From the NCBI RefSeq assembly GCF_019805165.1, contig NZ_RWIJ01000101.1:1-64000 (forward strand): 64,000 nucleotides of DNA. The letters run 5' to 3'. The position numbers and the translations under genes are program-made. The first letter of the stretch is position 1; each line of letters begins with the position of its first letter. The DNA is from Azospirillum sp. 412522. Lineage in GTDB: Bacteria; Pseudomonadota; Alphaproteobacteria; Azospirillales; Azospirillaceae. Under the pieces are notes generated by a model. The model worked only from the letters and a program-made list of their open reading frames with translations. It ran no database searches and was not told the origin of the DNA. Shown piece by piece: positions 45,101 through 50,828 of the stretch.

Positions 45101-46643
45101 TGCCGCCAGCGACGAGGGTGACCACGTCGGTGCCCACATCGCCGGCCAGGGTCTCGACCAGGCTGACGCGCAGGGTGTTGCCGGCCGCCCCCAGGGTCAC
45201 GACGTCGCTCAGGGCGCCGCCGATCAGGGTCTCCAGACCCGAAACAACCAGGGTGTTGTTGTCGCTGTTGCCCAGCGTGATGGCATCGGTGCCGCTGTTG
45301 CCGACCAGCGTCTCGATGCCGCGCAGCAGCACCGTGTTGCCGGCCGAACCCAGCGTGATGAGATCGGTGCCGTTGCCGGCGACCAGGACCTCGACGCCGG
45401 ACACCAGGGTGGTGTTGCCGCCCGAGCCCAGCAAGACCAGGTCCGAAGCCGTGTTGCCGATAACCGCCTCGACGGAACCGGTCACCACGATGGTGTTGGA
45501 ACCGGCGCCCAGCAGGACGGCGTCGCTGCCCGCACCGCCGGTCAGCGTCTCGACCAGCGAGACGGACACGGTGTTGCCACCGGCACCGAGCAGGACGAGA
45601 TCGGTACCGGAGTTGCCGGTCAGCGTCTCGACCGTGGAGACGGTGATCGTGTTGCCGGCGGAACCGCCGAGCGTGATCACGTCGCTGCCGACGTTGCCCA
45701 GCAGCGTCTCGATGGCCGACACCAGGATGGTCGCGCCGCTGGAGATGCCGGTCAGCGAAACGGAGTCGTTGGCGGTGCTGCCGGTCAGCGTCTCGAGGGT
45801 GCCGATGGCCATCGTCGTGCCGGCCGAGCCGATCAGCGTGATGACGTCCTTGCCCGAACCGCCGGCCACGCCCGACACGCCGCTGACGGCGAGCGTCGCG
45901 CCGCTGGTGCCGGTGGTGATGACATCCACGCCGGACAGGCCGATCAGGGTCTCGATGCCGGAAACCAGGATGGTCCCGCCCGAGGAGTCGGCCAGGGTGA
46001 TGACGTCGTTGCCGGCGCCGCCGACCAGCGTCTCGACCAGCGAGACGGTCACGGTGTTGCCGGCGGAACCCAGGGTGATGGCGTCGGAGCTCGCGCCGCC
46101 GACCAGCGTCTCGATGCCGGTGATGCGGACGGTCGCGCCGTCGCTGCCGATGGTGACGACATCGCTGCCGGCGCCGCCGACCAGCGTCTCGACCAGCGAG
46201 ACGGTCACGGTGTTGCCGGCGGAGCCCAGGGTGATGACGTCGGAACCCACGCCGCCGGTGATCGTCTCAATCAGGGACACCGACACCGTGCTGCCCGCCG
46301 ACCCGATCAGGGCCACATCGGCCGCCGCGCTGCCGATCAGCGTCTCGATCAGCGAAACCTGCAGCGTGCTGCCGGCCGTGAGCGTGATGACGTCGGTGGC
46401 GCCGCTGCCGATCAGCGTCTCGATCGCGGCGACTGCAAGCGTGCTACCGGCCGTCAGGGTGACGACGTCGTTGCCCGCGCTGCCAGCCAGCGTCTCCAGC
46501 GCGGAAATCGAGATCGTGTTCCCGGCCGTACCAAGGGTGATCACATCGGTACCGGCGTCGCCGATGATTGCCGTGAACTGTCCCAATGTCAGGGTGGCAC
46601 CTGTGGTGGTGCCTACTAGATATGATGTCCCTGAGATAGCCAT
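39189..46643 (-). CDS. Giant RTX-like beta-repeat protein, probable T1SS substrate (2,484 aa)
   Basis: A 2,484-residue protein, start ATG 46643 with AGGGGA six bases upstream. There is no signal peptide, as expected for type I export. Nearly all of it is a tandem repeat of about 26 residues (about 85 units) with consensus near ETLTGGAGSDVVTLGSAGNT plus a short variable link (VLVSG, LLRGI, TANLL); each unit has a GGxGxD-like RTX half-motif. It is very rich in Gly, Thr, Ser, Asp and Val, with almost no Lys, and I noticed no Cys. The C-terminal ~220 residues are non-repetitive and hold two DxNxDG calcium-loop-like motifs (near 2377 and 2453). Likely a calcium-folded, secreted or surface adhesin exported by the T1SS at 17.9-21.5 kb. 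It is monocistronic. Function is inferred. Confidence 0.9.
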   Translation of the reverse strand: MAISGTSYLVGTTTGATLTLGQFTAIIGDAGTDVITLGTAGNTISISALETLAGSAGNDVVTLTAGSTLAVAAIETLIGSGATDVITLTAGSTLQVSLIETLIGSAAADVALIGSAGSTVSVSLIETITGGVGSDVITLGSAGNTVTVSLVETLVGGAGSDVVTIGSDGATVRITGIETLVGGASSDAITLGSAGNTVTVSLVETLVGGAGNDVITLADSSGGTILVSGIETLIGLSGVDVITTGTSGATLAVSGVSGVAGGSGKDVITLIGSAGTTMAIGTLETLTGSTANDSVSLTGISSGATILVSAIETLLGNVGSDVITLGGSAGNTITVSTVETLTGNSGTDLVLLGAGGNTVSVSLVETLTGGAGSDAVLLGAGSNTIVVTGSVEAVIGNTASDLVLLGSGGNTTLVSGVEVLVAGNGTDLITLGSAGNTVLLRGIETLVGNSGTDAITLGNSDNNTLVVSGLETLIGGALSDVVTLGAAGNTLRVSLVETLAGDVGTDVVTLVAGGNTILVSGLETLTGAAGSDVITLGTAGNTLLVSSVETLTGGSGTDAVTLGTGGNTLTASALETLVGNSGSDLIFLGNGGNTILVSTVETLIGGTGSDVVSLGSVGNTVLLRGIETLTGGIGNDAVITGDTGNTMQVSGLETLTGGSGTDAITLGTTGNTVLVSGLETLTGGAGSDIVTLGSSGNTLVANLLETIAGGAGTDLVFLGSAGSTAFVTNVELLIGGDGTDVITLGSAGNTITARGIETLTGNSGTDALTLGNTANTATISLFETITGGASTDVITLGATGNTVLVSGLETLTGSAATDVITLGSAGNTLTANLLETITGGAGSDLVFLGSAGSTVLATGIEILVGGSGSDTVTLGSSGNTVTLRGIEVLNGNSGTDLLLLGDTGNTATVSLFETIIGGAATDVITLGASGNTVFVSLVETLSGGAGNDVVSIGSVAGNTMLVTNVETLTGQVGTDVITLGTIGNTILVSLLETVTGGAGSDVVTLGSSGNTLTANLLETIAGGAGSDLVFLGSAGSTILATGIEILVGGSGTEVVTLGSAGNTVLLRGIETLNGNSGTDVLTLGDTGNTATVSLFETITGGASTDAITLGAAGNTVLVSLLETVTGGAGTDVVTLGSIGGTLLVSQLETIAGGAGSDLVFLGSSGNVILATGIEVLVGGAGTDTVTLGSAGNTVLLRGIETLNGNSGTDVLTLGDTANTATVSLFETITGGASTDVITLGATGNTVLVSAVETLTGGASTDVVTLGSAGNTLRAIDLETIVGGEGTDVVAFGTAGMTIFTRNVETISGGAGTDVVTLGSTGNTLTANLLETVAGGSGSDLVLLGNAGSSVLVSSLEILVGGTGTDVVTLGSAGNTVLLRGIETLIGNTGTDAITIGDTGATMQVSGLETLTGGASTDAITLGTTGNTILVSALETVTGGAGTDIITLGSTGNTLVANLLETITGGAGTDLVFLGSAGSTVLATGIEILVGGSGTEVVTLGSAGNTVLLRGIETLTGNSGTDALTLGDTGNTATINLFETISGGAGSDVITLGSVGNTVVVSGLETLTGGTASDVVTLGSAGNTVSVTLVETMRGGAGTDVVVMGSAGNSMIVSGVETLIGGSGTDAVQLGSAGNTVTVNVLETLLGGSGSDLILLGSTGSTILTTGIEILVGGTGSDIVTLGSAGNTVLLRGIETLTGNSGTDAITIGDTGTTMLVSLLETLAGGAGTDIITLGSAGNNLLVSGLETLTGGAGSDVVSISTLGSTMVVNGIETLTGGTGTELIFLGSAGSTVLVSGIDILIGGAGTDVVTLGSTGNTVLLRGIETLIGNSGTDVLTLGNTANTATVSLFETITGGSALDVITLGSGGNTVSITGIETLNGGDGTDVVTIGSVGSTVLVASIETVIGGTGLEVILTGSAGATLTASGVDFVVGGLGTDLLTLGSVGNTTTMRGIETLTGGAGSDLVILGDTGNTMLVTGGLEILVGGSATDVVTLGSTGTTLLTRGIETLIGSVSATDVITLGDTANTITVTGITRLTGGANTDIVFTGSAGSTMTVGGVEFLVGGTGTDVVTLASSGTTTILRGIDTLTGGAGSDLVILGDTGNTMLLTGGVEILVGGSATDVVTLGSGGTTLLTRGVDTLIGNSGNDVITLGDTVNTITVSGVETLTGGANTDIVFTSSTGVTMTVSGVEFLVGGTGSDVVTLGGSGQTLTLRGIDTLSGSNGTDWVFLGDTGNTMQLASGIELLIGGSATDVVSTSDSGSTLITRGVETLLGGSGNDVITLGNTANTIAVSGVDTLTGGTANDTVTVTSGSIRFQGSGGDDVVSLASGSGTDQIVVSGAGDIGAFGANNGFVTVNNFQSGTDKVILTGALRTAVDANSDGGLSSTAAAQNGVSMTGSELVTLSTTVTGSLTDANLANFRTALGTLTNSSANASVLVLANNGTSSGLYQVVDANGDGQVSATEVRLLGTFTGATLGASDVSLG
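39730..46577 (-). repeat. 78-bp tandem coding repeat with higher-order structure
   Basis: The coding unit is 78 bases (26 codons; a few units have 25 or 27). Units with the RGIETL version recur at plus-strand positions 41175, 41565, 42111, 42501, 43047, 43437, 43986, 44376, 44766 and 45315. The spacings are 390, 546, 390, 546, 390, 549, 390, 390 and 549, which are 5 or 7 units. Copies are nearly identical in DNA, which suggests recent amplification or gene conversion. Outer units at both ends are more diverged. Confidence 0.88.
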
Positions 46644-47069
46644 ATTTTTCCCCTAGATGTTCACCGGCCGGCGTAGGGCCCTACCTGTGTGGACACACGG
46701 ATACCCCGGCGCGACCTTACGCACCATGCCCTTGGTATCCGAAGTAGTAGGCTGAAGGCAATCGCCTTTTCCTTCCGGAAAACCCTTGTCACGAACTGGG
46801 GTGGAAATCCTCCAAAGCGTTGCGAAGCCGCAACAATTACCGCGCTGCAACAATTAAGAATCGACCCCAAAGATCAATAGCTTAGGTCATAACCCGATGG
46901 GGTGCGGCAATCATTTCGGTCAGGCGTTCTCCTTTGGAGTGCGGAAAGGCGTGGCATAGGAACGCAGGCGTGTAGCCGACTCGCGGCCGGAAACGGTTCT
47001 CCGCTGTTGTGGAATGGGCTCCACTTGGGCTAAGGCTTGCGGCCGCTTCCCCCTCCTGCCGGACAGATC
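46644..47069. promoter_or_regulatory. 426-base divergent intergenic region with direct repeats
   Basis: It separates the giant gene and the TPR-GT9-like gene and is AT-richer than its surroundings. Two copies of GCAACAATTA lie at 46830-46839 and 46847-46856, 17 bases apart start to start. On the minus strand they read as tandem TAATTGTTGC about 190 bases upstream of the giant gene. They could be tandem regulator half-sites. A short palindrome TAGGGCCCTA lies at 46673-46682. I see no clear ORF or sigma-70 boxes. Confidence 0.4.
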
Positions 47070-48818
47070 ATGGCATCACTTCCGGAGGCGTTGGCCCTCG
47101 CGCTTCAGCACCACCAGTCTGGTCGCATGGGCGCCGCCGGCCAGCTTTACCGCCGCATCCTGGCCCTGGCGCCGGACCATGCCGATGCGCTCCATCTGAT
47201 GGGCCTCGTCATCCGGCGCTCCGGGCGGGATGCCGCTGCCGCGGGCCTGATGCGCCGTGCCCTGCGGTTGGAGCCCGCCATGGCGGCGGGGCACCACAAT
47301 CTGGGCAATCTGCTGCGCGACGGCGGACGGGCGGGCGATGCGGCGGCCAGCCTCCGCCGCGCCATCGCCCTGGTCCCGGAAAGCGTCGAGGCCTACCAGT
47401 CGCTCGCCATGATCGGGGCAGCCGGGGGAGCGGATCCTGTCGGGCTGCACCGCCGCATGATCCGGCTGCGCCCGACCTGGCCGGAAGCGCACAACGGACT
47501 GGCGAACAGCCACCAGGAGGGAGGGCGGCTTCAGGATGCCGTCGCGGCATACCGCCGGGCCCTTGCGCTCGACCCCGCCATGTCGACGGCCTGGAGCAAC
47601 ATCGGCATCGCACTGCGTGCGCTGGGCCGCATGGAGGAGACGCTGGCCGCCCACACGCGCGCCGTCCGGCTGGCTCCATCCTTCGCGCCCGCGCTGACCA
47701 GCCTGGGGCTGACGCTGAACGATCTCGGCCGTTCGGAAGAGGCCGCCCGCTGTCATCGCCGGGCTGCCGTCATCGACCCGGCCTTCACGGGCGCCATCTG
47801 CAACCTGGGGACCGCGCGGCTGGCGCTGAACGCCGTCGGCGATGCGATCCGCTGCTATCGCCGTGCCGTGCGGGTGGAGCCGCAGGGAGCGGATGGCCAC
47901 CGCAATCTTGGCATGGCGCTGCTGGTGGGCGGGGAACTGGGCGAGGGCTGGAACGAATATGAATGGCGCCTGCGCTGCAAGGACGCCCCGACCCAGGGCG
48001 AGATCCCGCGTCCGCGCTGGAACGGAGAGCCGCTGAACGGCCGCACCATCCTCCTGCACAGCGAACAGGGGCTGGGCGACGCCATCCAGTTCAGCCGCTA
48101 CGCCCCGCTGGTGGCCGCCCGCGGCGGCAAGGTCCTGCTGGGAACGCCGGCAAGTCTGACGCCGCTCCTCCGCCCCATTCCCGGCGTGGCGGAGGTGGTT
48201 TCCGGCACGTTGCCGCTGGACAGCTTCGACGTTCAGGTTCCGTTGCTCAGCCTGCCGCAGGTGTTCGGCACCACGCTGGACGCCGTGCCGGCCGCCGTTC
48301 CCTATCTGCGCCCGGAACCGGGTGCCGTGAGCCGATGGGCGGAGCGGCTCGCCGACCAGCGCGGGCTGCGGATCGGCATCGTCTGGGCCGGGTCGCCGGG
48401 ACATGCCAACGACCGCAACCGGTCGCTGCCGCTCGGCGCCTTCGCTCCGCTGGCCAGCGTGCCCGGCGTGACGCTGTTCTCGATCCAGAAGGGGCCGACG
48501 GAGGGACAGGCGGCAGCGCCGCCGGATGGCATGCGGCTGGTGAACCTGTCGCCGCACATCTCCTCCTTCCTCGACACCGCTGCGATCATCGCCAACCTCG
48601 ACCTCGTGGTGTGCGTCGATACCTCGGTCGCCCATCTGGCGGGGGCGATGGGCAGGCCCGTCTGGGTGCTGCTGCCCTTCGCTCCCGACTGGCGATGGCT
48701 GATCGACCGCGAGGACACGCCCTGGTACCCGACCATGCGGCTGTTCCGCCAGACACGTCCCGGCGACTGGTCCGATCCGCTCGACCGGCTGGCCGCGGCC
48801 GTCGCCCGGCTGGTTTGA
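47070..48818 (+). CDS. TPR plus GT9-like glycosyltransferase
   Basis: A 582-residue protein with about seven TPR repeats (10-295; EALALALQHHQSGRMGAAGQ opens them) and a GT9-like C-terminus (about 320-575). Landmarks: LHSEQGLGDAIQFSRYAPL, CVDTSVAHLAGAMGRPVWV and DWRWLIDREDTPWYPTMRLF. This is the closest paralogue of the 13083-14606 protein. The ATG at 47070 is preferred to an in-frame start at 47037. The gene is divergent from the giant repeat gene, and the DUF6165 gene follows 38 bases later. Substrate unknown. Confidence 0.85.
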   Translation: MASLPEALALALQHHQSGRMGAAGQLYRRILALAPDHADALHLMGLVIRRSGRDAAAAGLMRRALRLEPAMAAGHHNLGNLLRDGGRAGDAAASLRRAIALVPESVEAYQSLAMIGAAGGADPVGLHRRMIRLRPTWPEAHNGLANSHQEGGRLQDAVAAYRRALALDPAMSTAWSNIGIALRALGRMEETLAAHTRAVRLAPSFAPALTSLGLTLNDLGRSEEAARCHRRAAVIDPAFTGAICNLGTARLALNAVGDAIRCYRRAVRVEPQGADGHRNLGMALLVGGELGEGWNEYEWRLRCKDAPTQGEIPRPRWNGEPLNGRTILLHSEQGLGDAIQFSRYAPLVAARGGKVLLGTPASLTPLLRPIPGVAEVVSGTLPLDSFDVQVPLLSLPQVFGTTLDAVPAAVPYLRPEPGAVSRWAERLADQRGLRIGIVWAGSPGHANDRNRSLPLGAFAPLASVPGVTLFSIQKGPTEGQAAAPPDGMRLVNLSPHISSFLDTAAIIANLDLVVCVDTSVAHLAGAMGRPVWVLLPFAPDWRWLIDREDTPWYPTMRLFRQTRPGDWSDPLDRLAAAVARLV

Positions 48819-48856
48819 CTGACGCCTGCTCTCCACCCCTGGCCATAGGCTCCGCG

Positions 48857-49243
48857 ATGCCCATCCTCGTGCCGGTTTCAATCGGCGAGCTTCTGGACAA
48901 GATCGTCATCCTGGACATCAAGGCCGCCCGCATCGGCGATCCGGCCAAGCTGGAGAATGTCCGGCGCGAGCGGCAGGCTCTGGGCGAGGCGGCGACTGGG
49001 CTGGACGTGACGGCGGAGGCCTGCGCCGCCCTGATGGCCGAACTGCGGACGGTCAACGAAACCCTGTGGCAGGTCGAGGACGACCTGCGGGACTGCGAGC
49101 GGAACGGGGATTTCGGCCCCCGCTTCGTGGAGCTGGCCCGCGCGGTCTACCACACCAACGACCGGCGGGCGGCGATCAAGCGGGCGCTGAACGAGGCGTT
49201 CGGATCGGAACTGGTCGAAGAGAAGTCGTACCGATCCTACTGA
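48857..49243 (+). CDS. DUF6165 family protein (128 aa)
   Basis: A 128-residue helical protein that opens MPILVPVSIGELLDKIVILD and ends GSELVEEKSY. The pattern, including YHTNDRRAAIKR, fits DUF6165, a family I associate with glycan and TPR-glycosyltransferase clusters. The function is unknown. It is probably co-transcribed with the TPR-GT9-like gene just upstream and ends 5 bases from the convergent gene at 49249. The only start that matches the family is the ATG at 48857. Confidence 0.8.
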   Translation: MPILVPVSIGELLDKIVILDIKAARIGDPAKLENVRRERQALGEAATGLDVTAEACAALMAELRTVNETLWQVEDDLRDCERNGDFGPRFVELARAVYHTNDRRAAIKRALNEAFGSELVEEKSYRSY

Positions 49244-49248
49244 CCGGA

Positions 49249-50697
49249 TCATCCGGGATCCTGCCGCCCGAAGCCGCCCGCCTGGATCTGGCCGATGGTG
49301 CCGGCGCGCCGTCTGGCCCGCGCCATCGCCTGCTGGCCGCCGCCGGTCGCCCGCACCGAATAGAAAAAGGCGTGGTCGTCGGTCCAGTAATTGCCGTCGG
49401 GATCGACCATGATGACCGAGCTGTGGATGTCCGTCGGGAACCAGACGGCACGCGGCGGCACCTCGTCCGCGAAGCCGGCGAGCCAGACCCCGGCCAGGGC
49501 CGCCTGGTCCAGGAACCAGATGGCGGTGCCCGGCTTCAGGAAATGCCGGATGTAGCGGCGGGCGAGGCCGACGAAGCGCCGGGCCCGCAAGGTCGGGCGG
49601 ACCAGCAGGACATCGGCGTAGAGAAGGCTCCAGACGTCCAGCTTCTCCAGCGCCTTGGTCATCAGCCCCAGGTCGGCTCCTTCCGTCCGCGCCAGCAGCG
49701 GGTTCAGATCGCGGATCGCCATCAGGTCGATGTCGAGCATCAGGACCGGCCGGCCGAACCGCTCCAGCAGGTCGGGCAGCATCAGGAAGCGGCTGCAGGC
49801 GTAATAGGTCTTGGCCTGGGGACCGAACGGCCGCAGATCGACCGTTTCGCGCAGGATGACGAAACGGTCGGCGCCATGGTCTTGCCGCAGCGTTTCCAGA
49901 AGCCTCTCGGCCCCGGCATCAGGATTGACGACATGCAGGACGATCGTGGCGTCGAGTCCGGCATCCTCGACCAGCGACCGCAGCATGGTCGGGCCGAACA
50001 GGGAGAGATAGCGGGAATCGCAGGAGGTGTAGACCAGCAGCGGGCGGAGCGCCTCCACCCCTCCCGGCGGCAGGGTCATGGTCCCGGCGATGCCCGCCGG
50101 TTCCGGCCCGGCCTTCAGCGCCGCCAGGAAATCCGCACCCACCCGGGTGACGGCGTCGCGCCCGCCATGGCGGGCGGCGGCGGCGAGGAACAGGGCGTCG
50201 GCCTCCTCCAGGCGCTGCTGCTCGACGCACAGGCAGGCCAGGCGGCTGAGGATCATCGACAGGTCGGGAAACAGCTCCAGCGCACGGCGGTAGCAGGCCT
50301 CGGCCCGGTGCGCCCGTCCGGCGCGCCGCAGGGCGTTGCCGAGCCCGACCAGCGCCACCGGGTCCTCCCCGGCGGCCAGGCGCCGCTCGAACGCCTCGAC
50401 CTCCCCAGCCTCGCCCATATGGGTGAACAGCTGCCAGACATTGTCGGCCAGGACCGGGTTGGCCGGATCGCCACGCAGGGCGGCGACGGCATGGACCGCG
50501 GCCTCGGCCCTGTCGCGGCCGACCAGCAGGCGGCAGGCGGCCTCGTGCAGCTGCGGCTGGGCGGGCCATCGCGCCAGACCGCTGCGCAACAGCGCGAGGG
50601 CGGCGTCATGGTCGCCGGACGCGGCCAGGCGCGACGCTTCGTCGATGAGGGCGGGAACCGCCGTCGCCGGAATGGAGGAGGAAAGAGCGGAGTCCAT
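49249..50697 (-). CDS. GT-A-type glycosyltransferase with TPR-like N-terminus
   Basis: A 482-residue protein with TPR-like helices at about 10-190 (for example RAHRAEACYRRALELFPDLS) and a C-terminal GT-A-like domain at about 215-450. The DxD-type motif is in PVLMLDIDLMAIRDLNPLL near residue 320, the usual metal and nucleotide-sugar site. ATIVLHVVNPDAG and WFPTDIHSSVIMVDPDGNY are conserved-looking but have no family that I can name. The ATG at 50697 is chosen; extension to 50829 would overlap the divergent gene's upstream region. Substrate unknown. Confidence 0.72.
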   Translation of the reverse strand: MDSALSSSIPATAVPALIDEASRLAASGDHDAALALLRSGLARWPAQPQLHEAACRLLVGRDRAEAAVHAVAALRGDPANPVLADNVWQLFTHMGEAGEVEAFERRLAAGEDPVALVGLGNALRRAGRAHRAEACYRRALELFPDLSMILSRLACLCVEQQRLEEADALFLAAAARHGGRDAVTRVGADFLAALKAGPEPAGIAGTMTLPPGGVEALRPLLVYTSCDSRYLSLFGPTMLRSLVEDAGLDATIVLHVVNPDAGAERLLETLRQDHGADRFVILRETVDLRPFGPQAKTYYACSRFLMLPDLLERFGRPVLMLDIDLMAIRDLNPLLARTEGADLGLMTKALEKLDVWSLLYADVLLVRPTLRARRFVGLARRYIRHFLKPGTAIWFLDQAALAGVWLAGFADEVPPRAVWFPTDIHSSVIMVDPDGNYWTDDHAFFYSVRATGGGQQAMARARRRAGTIGQIQAGGFGRQDPG

Positions 50698-50828
50698 GGC
50701 AGCAATCCGGACGGGAGCGGAACGGCGGCGGGCGGCACGCCGGTGACGGTGTTTAGACCGTCCGCTCCGTCCACGCCACCTGTGCCTCATCAGCGAAAAT
50801 ACACGGTCCCGGCGCTCTGCCTGTGGCA

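Noticed and set aside
39730..46577. Regularly spaced repeats that could suggest a CRISPR array
   Set aside because: The period is 78 bases with no unique spacers, and the repeats are in one continuous coding frame, so this is a coding tandem repeat.
39189..46643. Recurrent GNT in the repeats as N-glycosylation sites
   Set aside because: GNT followed by V, L, I or A is not an Asn-X-Ser/Thr sequon; almost no true sequons were seen, so N-glycosylation is not supported.
39114..46656. Very long plus-strand ORFs (2,501, 1,416 and 967 codons) opposite the giant gene
   Set aside because: They are a side effect of the 78-base repeat: a unit without stop codons in another frame stays open when repeated. 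The minus-strand gene has the ribosome-binding site, RTX-like motifs, a non-repetitive end and a correctly placed terminator; the plus frames give low-complexity protein.
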